The translations under genes and the position numbers were made by a program. 7,488 nt of DNA from Nitrososphaerota archaeon (lineage in GTDB: Archaea > Thermoproteota > Nitrososphaeria > Nitrososphaerales > Nitrososphaeraceae): positions 12,332 to 19,819 of the forward strand of contig VBPR01000007.1 in the NCBI GenBank assembly GCA_005877345.1. Direction: 5' to 3'. Of the stretch, positions 1 through 5,924 are shown in pieces (within the stretch, counting starts at the first letter, position 1; each line of letters starts with the position of its first letter). The notes under the pieces were generated by a model. The model saw nothing but the letters and a program-made list of their open reading frames with translations. It was not told where the DNA came from and made no database searches.

Positions 1-87
1 TAGATGATGCAAATATATTGTTTTCAGGACTTCAAATAAGGCTAGCCTGTGCCTGCCGAAATAGCGAGTTGTTATGTCTGTCATCAT
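1..87 (-). CDS. possible 5' fragment of an unknown protein, cut by the window edge
   Basis: On the minus strand an ATG at 87-85, followed directly by a second ATG, opens a frame that runs without a stop to base 1. It gives 29 residues beginning MMTDITTRYFGRHRLALFEV. The peptide is mixed basic and hydrophobic and looks like the start of an alpha-helical protein, but it is too short to assign to a family. An A/T-rich stretch lies 14-45 nt upstream, with no clear Shine-Dalgarno. The plus strand also has a short open frame here (3-89), Cys-rich and less protein-like. The call depends on the missing sequence to the left. Confidence 0.3.
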   Translation of the reverse strand, partial: MMTDITTRYFGRHRLALFEVLKTIYLHHL

Positions 88-319
88 AAAATGATCGACA
101 TAAAATATGACCTGGTTAAATAACTTTAATTTATTTATATATCCCCTATTACTGTGACCAAATCTAAAGGTAAGAGGTGTGGATCAGAACTCTACATCTA
201 TCGCATTCAGGATGAATCTTAACTTCTTTTTAACTTAAATATCAATGTGTTATTTTAAAATATTTTACCATCCAGAAAGGGAATGTGTATGCGATTTTTA
301 GTATATGGAAAAACTTAAA

Positions 320-349
320 AGCGCTTCTAGAGAAATTTCTAATTGCGCT
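320..349. repeat. nested inverted repeat
   Basis: AGCGC (320-324) and GCGCT (345-349) are reverse complements. Between them lies the perfect palindrome AGAAATTTCT (331-340). The outer stem is only 5 bp, so this could be a weak hairpin, an operator-like site or chance. No adjacent gene clearly depends on it. Confidence 0.3.
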
Positions 350-481
350 GTTATTTTAACAAGGAAATAATTCTAAAAATACGATAATAATTTAATTTAA
401 ACCGGTGGGAAACAAATGAAAACAAATATTGAGGACTTGCTCGTTCTAATTGAATCCATTGTTTTTGCCGATTAGTAACAT

Positions 482-505
482 AATAATATAATAATATAAT
501 AATAT
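482..505. repeat. 8-bp tandem repeat, three perfect units of AATAATAT
   Basis: The unit AATAATAT repeats three times without a mismatch, followed by a partial, diverged unit. It ends 46 nt before the glycosyltransferase start codon, inside the likely promoter region. Repeats of this kind can change copy number by slippage and so alter promoter spacing, but nothing in this single sequence shows that it varies. Confidence 0.7.
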
Positions 506-551
506 ATTAATACAGCTAGACAAATATGCATAAAAATTTTACCAGCAAAAA

Positions 552-1682
552 ATGGATAATGGAAAAATGAAAATAGCATTTTATAGTATTCCAAACTTGA
601 GCTACGGCGCTGGATTCGAGAAATGGGTTGAACAAGTAGCGACTATGCTTTCTACTCGAGGGCATCAAATTATTATATTGACGACCAAGTATGGACACAA
701 TAAAAATAATATTATTCAAAAAAATTTGTACAGGCATGGCGTTCGGGTTTTTGAGTATGAAAATTATCAAAGATTATTTATGATACCGACTATATCGGCG
801 ATTAGACAAATTGCTAAGATGATTGAGAATATTGATGTTTTATATTTTAATAATGCCTTTCCGTTAAATGAAGTGATTGTATTCTTACTCAAAAGAGGTA
901 ACAATAATAATATAAAGATTATTTCTGGGTATCATGGATTATTTCCTGAAATTGGCAATATAATGACGAGATTATACTATAGATTAGTAAATAGATCACT
1001 GAGTAAGAAATTTGATGCATTTCATGTTCTTAACCCGGAGGACCAAAACATGTTGCAATCCTGGCGATATAGGAATATTTACAATTTTCCAAATGGGGTA
1101 GATACAGTTCGCTATATTCCCGGTCAGAAGAAGAATATATTTACTGTGATGTTTGCTGGAAGGATGGTATATCAGAAGGGTATTGATATATTAGCTAAAG
1201 TAATTAGAAAGATCAATGATTCACAAGAGAAAAACTTGAATTTCCATATATTCGGTGCAGGACCTCTTGCGTATATCGTTAAAGATCTTGAAAAAAAATT
1301 TTCCAACGTTATATATTCCTCTTACGTTGATGAAGAAAAACTGATAGAGGCATTCCAGTCTGCACATGTTTTTGTTTCTCCCTCACGCTTTGAGACATTT
1401 CTCCTTACGTCTTTAGAAGCTCAATCGGCAGGGACGCCGGTAATAGCAAGTGATATAGCCGGTCCAAGGGAAACTGTCATAACTGGACAAACTGGCCTTC
1501 TGGTAAATGCAACACAACATGAAATTATAAATGCAATATTATACTTCAAAGATCTTTGGGACAATAGAAAACAAGAGTATTCTAATTATTGCCAAAATGC
1601 CAGAAGAAATGCTCTTAGATATGATTGGAAAATTACAGTTGATAAGTTTGAACAAATGTTAAATAGCGTAGTCAATAAATGA
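552..1682 (+). CDS. GT4-type (GT-B fold) glycosyltransferase
   Basis: This 376-residue protein has the usual length and layout of a retaining family 4 glycosyltransferase, which moves a sugar from a nucleotide-sugar donor to a lipid, glycan or protein acceptor at the cytoplasmic membrane face. The N-terminal acceptor domain (about 6-175) has the Rossmann start MKIAFYSI, a glycine-bearing loop SYGAGFEKW and the RGHQIIILT strand. The linker NFPNGVD precedes the donor domain (about 190-360), which contains GRMVYQKG with R204 and K209 as likely phosphate ligands. It also has FGAGP and an E-x7-E motif (E281 and E289) followed by AGTPVIASDIAGPRE. The first ATG (552) is used here; an ATG five codons later (567) would give the more typical MKIAFYS start. 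The gene stands alone, so donor and acceptor cannot be named. A role in surface glycan or S-layer glycosylation is plausible but inferred. Confidence 0.93.
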   Translation: MDNGKMKIAFYSIPNLSYGAGFEKWVEQVATMLSTRGHQIIILTTKYGHNKNNIIQKNLYRHGVRVFEYENYQRLFMIPTISAIRQIAKMIENIDVLYFNNAFPLNEVIVFLLKRGNNNNIKIISGYHGLFPEIGNIMTRLYYRLVNRSLSKKFDAFHVLNPEDQNMLQSWRYRNIYNFPNGVDTVRYIPGQKKNIFTVMFAGRMVYQKGIDILAKVIRKINDSQEKNLNFHIFGAGPLAYIVKDLEKKFSNVIYSSYVDEEKLIEAFQSAHVFVSPSRFETFLLTSLEAQSAGTPVIASDIAGPRETVITGQTGLLVNATQHEIINAILYFKDLWDNRKQEYSNYCQNARRNALRYDWKITVDKFEQMLNSVVNK

Positions 1683-1762
1683 AGACATATCATATTCAGA
1701 CTCATTAGGAACACTACGGATTCTAAGTGGTTCTTACTTTTCCTAGTAATTTGGTGTAGGAC

Positions 1763-2037
1763 ATGAAAAATTCAAGTACAGCTCTAATGGCTCTTCTAAT
1801 TTCAAAGATAGGATATCAAGCAACCAAGAAGTTAAAGAATGTTAATGCATTTTATTTTTTCGTCAAAAGAAGAGGGTGAGGAAATTAAAGGCGGTGAATT
1901 TAAGCAGAGATGCCACACCTACAATAAATTTCTTTGTACCCGGTAGTGACGATATTCATGTTGACAGTGTCAGGCAAGTTACTGAGTTTGGTAAGGATAT
2001 TAAAATGGGTCGATGGAAGGCTAAAAAGACTAGTTAA
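1763..2037 (+). pseudogene. decayed partial copy of the 149-residue unknown gene at 3367-3816
   Basis: The frame from 1763 to 1876 reads ...ATKKLKNVN...FFVKRRG and stops at a TGA (1877-1879). The next frame then continues as KAVNLSRDATPT...SDDIHVDSVRQVTEFGKD and ends KKTS at TAA 2035-2037. This matches the C-terminal half of the intact relative (TAKKLGETLD...ILRKG; KALSLGRDAKPT; TDDIQVDSVRQVTKLGKD; KKTR), both in protein and base by base near the end. The N-terminal half of the gene has no counterpart upstream, so this is a truncated, frameshifted copy. The ATG at 1763 is probably accidental. The matching stretch continues past the stop codon into the convergent remnant, which shows that the unit of duplication was a DNA segment, not just a gene. 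Confidence 0.85.
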
Positions 2038-2104
2038 GCATATATCATCAAACTGCTTAACGCTTAAGTACCACACTCTGACCGTGCTGAACCACCAACT
2101 CATT

Positions 2105-2290
2105 CTATTCACCACATTTTTGGCAATTAGAGATTTATATTTTCAATTTTATTCCGTATGCTGGAGTGTGTATACGTGGCCTCTTTTACAGTATCATCAA
2201 TCTCCTGAAATGTAATCCCTTTATAAACATAAATCCATAAATACTTTCGAGGCATCAATAATTATCATGTCAACACTAATGGATATGGCT
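2105..2290 (-). pseudogene. decayed copy of a minus-strand CxxCGE zinc-motif microgene
   Basis: Read on the minus strand, the pieces are IIIDASK-VFMDL, then YKGITFQEIDDTVKEATY-HSSIRNKIE, then NCQKCGE before a TAG (2107-2105). Each lies in a different frame from the next. They line up with the right-hand copy (IKIETNSK...VDLYDGVT; QEMVDTAEKAIYPHPSIWYKIE; YCQKCGE). A roughly four-base insertion near 2229 and a one-base insertion near 2130 break this copy. The C-terminal CQKCGE suggests half of a zinc-binding site. The upstream limit near 2290 is the least certain part, because similarity fades there and overlaps a plus-strand Pro/Glu-rich ORF. Confidence 0.65.
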
Positions 2291-2401
2291 GTAGAAATAG
2301 GACAGGTGGAACCTGAACCTGAAGAGCCAGGGGACGTAGAACCTGAGCCAGCACCAGAACCAGGGCAAGCAAAAGAGACTGAAGATGAATCACAACAATA
2401 A
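2267..2401 (+). CDS. Pro/Glu-rich 44-residue mini-ORF
   Basis: ATG at 2267 opens a 44-residue frame ending at TAA 2399-2401. After a short start (MSTLMDMAVEIGQ) the peptide is a low-complexity run of Glu-Pro units, EPEPEEPG then EPEPAPEPG, and ends in an acidic tail. Acidic, extended linkers of this type occur at the ends of archaeal proteins. Here it could be a real microprotein, the 3' end of an otherwise lost gene, or an ORF produced by an expanded repeat. The frame stays open upstream to 2216 without another ATG. Its 5' end overlaps the minus-strand zinc-motif remnant. There is no clear Shine-Dalgarno. No function is assigned. Confidence 0.3.
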   Translation: MSTLMDMAVEIGQVEPEPEEPGDVEPEPAPEPGQAKETEDESQQ

Positions 2402-2660
2402 GTCATACGGGTATGCGGTTTATATCCTTCAAGGCCAGTAAATCCCTTATTTTTGAAAATTTTATTTATAATTTAAATTCTTCTAATTATTGATGCTATT
2501 ATTACAATCATAATTGTATCAGCACAGTAAATCAATACAGTTAATAACATTAAGCTTGTACTAGAGTGCGCTTCAAAATGCTGAGCAGAATGTTTAGTAC
2601 CACTTAATGTCTTAATTAAAAAAAAGGATAGAAAGCAAATCTTACAAATGTAAATGAGTC
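2402..2660. other. intergenic spacer
   Basis: This AT-rich stretch has no protein-like frame of useful length. The minus strand contains a 25-codon hydrophobic frame (about 2551-2474) starting MLLTVLIYC that I do not accept as a gene. Near the right end, the run of eight A at 2618-2625 reads as U8 on the minus-strand transcript and probably ends the neighbouring minus-strand gene. Confidence 0.5.
2611..2626 (-). terminator. poly-U terminator after the 73-codon gene
   Basis: On the minus strand, eight consecutive T (2625-2618) follow the stop codon of the 2661-2882 gene by about 36 nt, then TTAATTAAG-like AT-rich sequence. Archaeal RNA polymerase commonly terminates at such U-tracts without a hairpin. 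No strong stem precedes it. Confidence 0.5.
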
Positions 2661-2882
2661 TTAAGGTGTAGAAAGACCATACACTGGTGGGGAGACCTTG
2701 ACTTCTATCCAGCTTAGCAGATTATCAATGCCATCGTTTGTAATAAGTGCAGGAAGCTTTATCTTTGATTCTTTTGGCAGCAATTGATTAATGTATTCTA
2801 AAAGACTAGATTTTTTTGCCACATCCCTGATTTCTCTACACTTACTTATGAGGCTAAGAATTTCCATATTCCTTTCAGACAT
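2661..2882 (-). CDS. hypothetical 73-residue helical protein
   Basis: The product starts MSERNMEILSLISKCREIRD and ends with a Pro/Gly-rich tail (SPPVYGLSTP). Residues 3-35 look like one or two amphipathic helices with charged and Leu/Ile positions alternating. Residues 40-62 (KIKLPALITNDGIDNLLSWIEV) look like a second compact helical segment. There is no signal peptide, membrane segment or metal motif, so it is probably a small soluble cytoplasmic protein. I do not recognise the family. A TATA-like element 21-31 nt upstream of the ATG and a U8 tract downstream frame it as an independent leaderless transcription unit, which is the main support for it being real. It lies between the two copies of the duplicated segment but is not itself duplicated in this window. 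Confidence 0.6.
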   Translation of the reverse strand: MSERNMEILSLISKCREIRDVAKKSSLLEYINQLLPKESKIKLPALITNDGIDNLLSWIEVKVSPPVYGLSTP

Positions 2883-2902
2883 TCTGTTTATCTTATGAGC
2901 AT

Positions 2903-2912
2903 TATACTTTAA
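2903..2912 (-). promoter_or_regulatory. TATA-like box for the 73-codon gene
   Basis: The minus strand reads TTAAAGTATA from 2912 to 2903, about 21-31 nt before the ATG at 2882. That spacing puts the transcription start at or next to the start codon, as in the leaderless genes common in this archaeal group. Confidence 0.45.
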
Positions 2913-3060
2913 GTATGTATATCTATTTTGACCTGATTTCTACTGAAGATTCAGGTTTTTCATTCTAAAATAAAATCATAAATTTGAAATACATAAACGA
3001 ATACTCCTTAGATAAAGAACATTCTATGATGATTTGCTAGGCAAGTTAGCATTGTAATCG

Positions 3061-3068
3061 ATATAAAC
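3061..3068 (+). promoter_or_regulatory. TATA-like box for the 91-codon gene
   Basis: ATATAAAC lies 21-28 nt before the ATG at 3089, with no Shine-Dalgarno between them. The position fits an archaeal TATA box driving a leaderless or very short-leader transcript that would cover both ORFs of the 3089-3816 locus. Confidence 0.5.
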
Positions 3069-3088
3069 AATGTGGACTCTAGTTTAAT

Positions 3089-3364
3089 ATGGAAAATTTA
3101 AGAAATGAGGCCTCAGAGGCAGCTAACTACGTAGGGAAAAAAGTCGAGGAAAGTGGATCTCAGTGGGCTGACATCCTAAAGGAAGTAGTGGACAAGTTGA
3201 CTGGAAAGAACATGGAAGTTACCTATAATTTTCAAAATTTTGAAATCGATATACCAAAAGCCACAGGGCCAGAGGGTAAAGAACTTGGAAGCGCAAAGTG
3301 GAGGTTGGATGGGAAGTTTACCCTAACCACTCAACTATCAGATAAGTCTCATAATATAGAATAG
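3089..3364 (+). CDS. unknown 91-residue protein, first ORF of a two-ORF locus
   Basis: Residues 1-40 form a charged, probably amphipathic helix (MENLRNEASEAANYVGKKVE, then WADILKEVVDKLTGK). Residues 42-85 look like beta strands (MEVTYNFQNFEIDIP, then AKWRLDGKFTLTTQL) around a Gly/Pro-rich turn (ATGPEGKELG). No signal peptide, membrane helix or catalytic motif is visible, and I do not recognise the family. The TAG (3362-3364) is followed after 2 nt by the TTG proposed as the start of the next ORF, in a different frame. The two could be a translationally coupled pair, or one roughly 240-residue protein split by a frameshift near 3355-3364. The TATA-like box just upstream supports expression from this start. 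Confidence 0.65.
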   Translation: MENLRNEASEAANYVGKKVEESGSQWADILKEVVDKLTGKNMEVTYNFQNFEIDIPKATGPEGKELGSAKWRLDGKFTLTTQLSDKSHNIE

Positions 3365-3366
3365 AT

Positions 3367-3816
3367 TTGGACAAAAGTCGACCTGCCAACTCACGATTGG
3401 ACCCAGAAACTAAAACCGTAAATACTCTAGCCGAAATTTTGAAAAGCGTTCAAGGAAAAATTACCATAGATGTTCAGGATAAACAGGTCATATCAGTATC
3501 TCTCGAAGGTAGCAGAGTTGTTCTGGACGTGAACGATGCATCGATATTTGGTACCGCCGAAAGTGATGAAAGCATTGGATTATTTGATGGACTCAAAACA
3601 GCGAAGAAATTAGGTGAAACACTCGATTCGAAGGGAATAACATTATCTATATTGAGGAAAGGTAAAAAGGCATTGAGTTTGGGCAGAGATGCTAAACCCA
3701 CATTAAGTACTTTGGTTACCAGAACTGACGATATTCAGGTTGATAGTGTCAGACAAGTTACAAAGTTAGGTAAAGATGTTAAAGACGGTCGAAAGAGGAC
3801 TAAAAAGACTAGGTAA
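3367..3816 (+). CDS. unknown 149-residue basic protein, second ORF of the locus
   Basis: The frame contains no ATG at all. The only plausible starts are TTG at 3367 or readthrough or frameshift from the preceding ORF, since the frame is open back to 3355. No Shine-Dalgarno precedes the TTG. Residues about 18-60 (LAEILKSVQGKITIDVQDK, then VISVSLEGSRVVLDV) look like a helix followed by beta strands, which loosely echoes the helix-then-strand layout of the 91-residue neighbour. Residues 70-110 are mixed (GLFDGLKTAKKLGETLD; ILRKGKKALSLGRDAKP). The C-terminus is strongly basic (KLGKDVKDGRKRTKKTR), which could bind nucleic acid or acidic surfaces; that is speculation. A truncated, frameshifted relative of its C-terminal half sits at 1763-2037. 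The protein-level similarity between the copies, especially DDIxVDSVRQVTxxGKD, suggests that the sequence was once under selection. Confidence 0.6.
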   Translation: MDKSRPANSRLDPETKTVNTLAEILKSVQGKITIDVQDKQVISVSLEGSRVVLDVNDASIFGTAESDESIGLFDGLKTAKKLGETLDSKGITLSILRKGKKALSLGRDAKPTLSTLVTRTDDIQVDSVRQVTKLGKDVKDGRKRTKKTR

Positions 3817-3884
3817 GTATATGCCATAATACTGAATAACTTTTAATAGTTCGCGTACTCTGAACAAACGGAATCACTTTCTAA

Positions 3885-4098
3885 TCATTCTCCGCATTTC
3901 TGACAATATGAATTTTTAGGTTCAATTTTATACCAGATGCTGGGATGTGGATATATGGCCTTTTCTGCAGTATCAACCATTTCCTGGATGTTACTCCATC
4001 ATACAGATCTACAGTAGTCTTATGTCCTTTAGAGTTAGTTTCTATTTTGATATAACAATTAGACTCAGAATTACGCTTTATTCTCCTAAATCTGTCAT
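3885..4098 (-). pseudogene. frameshifted minus-strand CxxCGE zinc-motif microgene
   Basis: The minus strand gives MTDLGE from ATG 4098-4096, then in another frame NSESNCYIKIETNSKGHKTT and VDLYDGVT, then in a third frame QEMVDTAEKAIYPHPSIWYK, IEPKNSYCQKCGE and TGA (3887-3885). Joined, this would be a protein of about 65-70 residues ending in a CxxC zinc-type motif. Frame changes are needed near 4080 and near 3988. The second is shown by comparison with the left copy, which keeps one more base there (TTTCAG against TCCAG). The last 31 residues could in principle still be made from the ATG at 3980-3978. The gene is convergent with the 149-codon ORF, whose stop is 68 nt away. The family is not recognised. 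A sequencing error is an alternative to decay, but the left copy is also broken, at different places. Confidence 0.6.
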
Positions 4099-4106
4099 GT
4101 CATTGA

Positions 4107-4214
4107 AAGGTTCGTGTTATGACAGAATCTTTTCCATTGGACGACATGAATATCGCCTATGAAAAGGTTGTGAAGAGGGAATTAAGATTTAGGGCAGTAC
4201 TCAGACTTCGATAA
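4107..4214 (+). pseudogene. 3' remnant of a zinc-type alcohol dehydrogenase gene
   Basis: From the stop at 4104-4106 the plus frame reads KVRVMTESFPLDDMNIAYEK, VVKRELRFRAVLRLR, then TAA (4212-4214). This resembles the extreme C-terminus of medium-chain (zinc-dependent) alcohol dehydrogenases, which typically end GKVxPxxETFPLxxxNEAYExxxxGxxRFRxVL. The catalytic and coenzyme-binding domains, over 300 residues, have no counterpart upstream, so it is a fragment at most. It abuts the right copy of the duplicated segment, suggesting that a rearrangement removed the rest of the gene. The ATG at 4119 could make this a 31-residue ORF by accident. Similarity was judged by eye from the family pattern. 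Confidence 0.55.
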
Positions 4215-4368
4215 GCATTAACAAGTCATTCATTCGTTCCTCTTTTAGGATTTTTATGATAGACCCCGATTGATAAATTTTCGGAAACGCGACCTTTGTG
4301 ATGATCGCCATGCTGACTAAAAGGCTATTGATCTAGTAACAATATGTAAGTCTCAGGAATTTTAGATA
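4215..4368. other. spacer after the cyclase-like gene, nothing recognised
   Basis: This is 3' flanking sequence of the minus-strand gene pair. There is no protein-like frame, strong U-tract or hairpin that stands out. Confidence 0.5.
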
Positions 4369-5880
4369 CTAAGATTTGAAACGTACAGGCGTTGCAGGAT
4401 TGCCAAATTCGTTAGGAGAGTATGCAGAGTATATCTTTATTATCTGACCATGCTTTACCTGATAATCGCCGAGTAAATTTAGTATACTTTTGTACTTGTC
4501 ATCAAGAGTCATCAGTGATTCAGCTAATGGTCCTGCTAACAAAATGTGTCCCCCGTCTCCAACATCCATAACACGTCTAGCAAAAATAATGCCTGGTCCC
4601 CATATATTCTGGTTGGAATTTACATCGTTTACTATAAAGACCGTTCCAGACGCAATACCAATTCGAACATCTAGAAACGATCCATCTTCCTTCTTGGTAT
4701 GTGTGTTATATTTTTTTAAAGATTGATGCAAATCGATTCCAAGCTGAAGAGGAGATTCAGGGCTTAACATGAAACCTATCGCCATGCCATCACCTGTGGG
4801 AAGAACTCTCTTATCAGATGCTTTCTTGAAGGTATCGCAATGACTTATCATGTCATTTAATGCCTCAATCTTCTCTATCTGCCTTCTCACAGATAAGGCT
4901 GGGTCTGACAGGCCTACTACATCTACAAAGAAAAATGCGGCATCGATAACTCCTGAAGGGCCTGCATCAGACACACGAGCTTGACCAAACGCACCAGCAA
5001 GCTTCATGTAAATCTTGACATGGTTGTGATGGAATGGCATATCTAGGTAATACTCTGGTTCTTCTAGAATTGGTGCTTTACAAAGGCCGCATATAGATAA
5101 TTTTGGTTTCGAACTTACTTCTGATTCAAATTTTAAAATTCCCTCTTGTTCAATATTAAATAGAGCTGAAGATGACTTGCTACTTGCTCCCTTGATTGAT
5201 ATTAATTTTAGCTTGCGTTTTATCTTGTCCGAATCCTCTTGAATCTCGATCTCAAGTACAATATCAAAAATTGAACTTAACTTATTCAGAATTGATTCAT
5301 TACTGGATTGAGTACCGGACATGGTAATTAGCGCCAATGATTCAAACTCTTTAATAAGAAACGATAATGCATTTACAAACTTCAATACTTTGTCTTCTTC
5401 AAATAAGGTAAACATATGTGTCAGCGAATCAAGGATGATATCACACTTTGGAAGACCATTAAGGGTAGATGTAGATCCCTGCTGTGTTCGTTCGATTGTA
5501 TTGGTAACAGATGAGGACCATTCTTCAATGGTATTCCGAATGTCTTGAAAAGTAGCGGAGAGTTTGGGATCGTTTATACTAGTAGTAGTATCTGATTCTT
5601 TGTTGCCAGTAGTTACTAAATAGGGATTTAAAAATTTTAAATTCTTAATTTTTGCATCAGGTATATTGTTGAAAAGATTTTCATACTCTTTGCGGGTCAT
5701 ACTCGAATTGATATATATGCACATAGATCCGGTATCCAAGCAATCTGTTATCATCTGCCTACAAAAGATAGTTTTGCCTCCTCCAGGAGGACTCATTAGT
5801 AATAATATTCCAAAGTTAGTCTTTTCAGCAGCGGCTTGCCCTATCAAGCTTGAAAGCCCAGGAATCCTTACTTCAGGCAT
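4369..5880 (-). CDS. KaiC-like ATPase fused to a class III nucleotide-cyclase-like domain
   Basis: 503 residues in three parts. Residues 1-250 resemble a KaiC/RecA-type P-loop domain: Walker A SPPGGGKT (30-37; the usual first Gly is Ser), a Walker B strand CDIILDSLTH with D151, the sensor-like strand LALITMSGTQ (182-191), and a closing strand pair ending FNIEQEGI. Residues 264-287 hold CxxC and a distal HHNH, a possible zinc site. Residues 312-490 match class III adenylate/guanylate cyclase folds: FFFVDVVGLS with metal ligand D320, LPTGDGMAIGF with second metal ligand D364, VRIGIASGTVF (405-415), WGPGIIFARRVMD (427-439) and the closing LGDYQVKHGQIIKIY. Arg436 fits the transition-state arginine, but the asparagine expected at 432 is Ile, and the purine-selecting lysine position is Leu360, so cyclase activity is doubtful. 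It lies 44 nt after the MinD-like gene, probably in one operon; a TATA-like stretch at 5909-5917 could give it its own transcript. Likely a cytoplasmic regulator; substrate unknown. Confidence 0.85.
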   Translation of the reverse strand: MPEVRIPGLSSLIGQAAAEKTNFGILLLMSPPGGGKTIFCRQMITDCLDTGSMCIYINSSMTRKEYENLFNNIPDAKIKNLKFLNPYLVTTGNKESDTTTSINDPKLSATFQDIRNTIEEWSSSVTNTIERTQQGSTSTLNGLPKCDIILDSLTHMFTLFEEDKVLKFVNALSFLIKEFESLALITMSGTQSSNESILNKLSSIFDIVLEIEIQEDSDKIKRKLKLISIKGASSKSSSALFNIEQEGILKFESEVSSKPKLSICGLCKAPILEEPEYYLDMPFHHNHVKIYMKLAGAFGQARVSDAGPSGVIDAAFFFVDVVGLSDPALSVRRQIEKIEALNDMISHCDTFKKASDKRVLPTGDGMAIGFMLSPESPLQLGIDLHQSLKKYNTHTKKEDGSFLDVRIGIASGTVFIVNDVNSNQNIWGPGIIFARRVMDVGDGGHILLAGPLAESLMTLDDKYKSILNLLGDYQVKHGQIIKIYSAYSPNEFGNPATPVRFKS

Positions 5881-5908
5881 TATCTTAATTGATGTTGAGT
5901 ACCTTCGA

Positions 5909-5917
5909 TTTTTTAAA
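5909..5917 (-). promoter_or_regulatory. possible internal TATA-like box before the KaiC-cyclase gene
   Basis: The minus strand reads TTTAAAAAA from 5917 to 5909, 29-37 nt upstream of the ATG at 5880, in the 44-nt gap between the paired genes. There is no Shine-Dalgarno before that ATG. A separate leaderless transcript is therefore possible alongside co-transcription. The AT-rich setting makes chance likely. Confidence 0.3.
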
Positions 5918-5924
5918 TTTAACT

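Larger units (their letters stand above)
88..551. other. intergenic spacer, no convincing gene
   Basis: No frame longer than about 30 codons looks like a protein here. Visible structure is a nested inverted repeat (320-349), a 19-codon mini-ORF at 416-475 preceded by a weak GGTGGG, and an 8-bp tandem repeat (482-505) just before the glycosyltransferase. The stretch probably holds the promoter of that gene, but it is so AT-rich that no single TATA box can be chosen. Confidence 0.6.

Noticed and set aside
138..209. Short plus-strand frame reading ISPITVTKSKGKRCGSELYI before a stop, faintly like the start of a transposase
   Set aside because: No ATG of its own, no continuing frame, no terminal inverted repeats or target duplications nearby; the resemblance is too weak to call a mobile element.
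416..475. 19-codon ORF starting MKTNIEDLLVLIES, with GGTGGG ten bases upstream
   Set aside because: Too short, weak ribosome-binding site, no homology evidence, and a stop well before the next gene. A leader peptide role cannot be supported.
1934..2215. 93-codon plus-strand ORF across the left duplicated copy
   Set aside because: It runs in a different frame from the recognisable remnant and crosses its stop codon and the antisense remnant; it is a by-product of the decayed sequence.
2221..2406. 61-codon minus-strand ORF rich in Ser/Gly/Pro
   Set aside because: Its first two thirds are the complement of the plus-strand Pro/Glu repeat. Only its last part (IIIDASKVFMDL) matters, as a piece of the zinc-motif remnant.
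2474..2551. 25-codon hydrophobic minus-strand ORF (MLLTVLIYC...)
   Set aside because: AT-rich sequence readily produces such hydrophobic frames; no promoter or ribosome-binding signal separates it from chance.
3947..4162. 71-codon plus-strand ORF across the right duplicated copy
   Set aside because: It is antisense to the better-supported zinc-motif remnant, which is matched block by block in the other copy.
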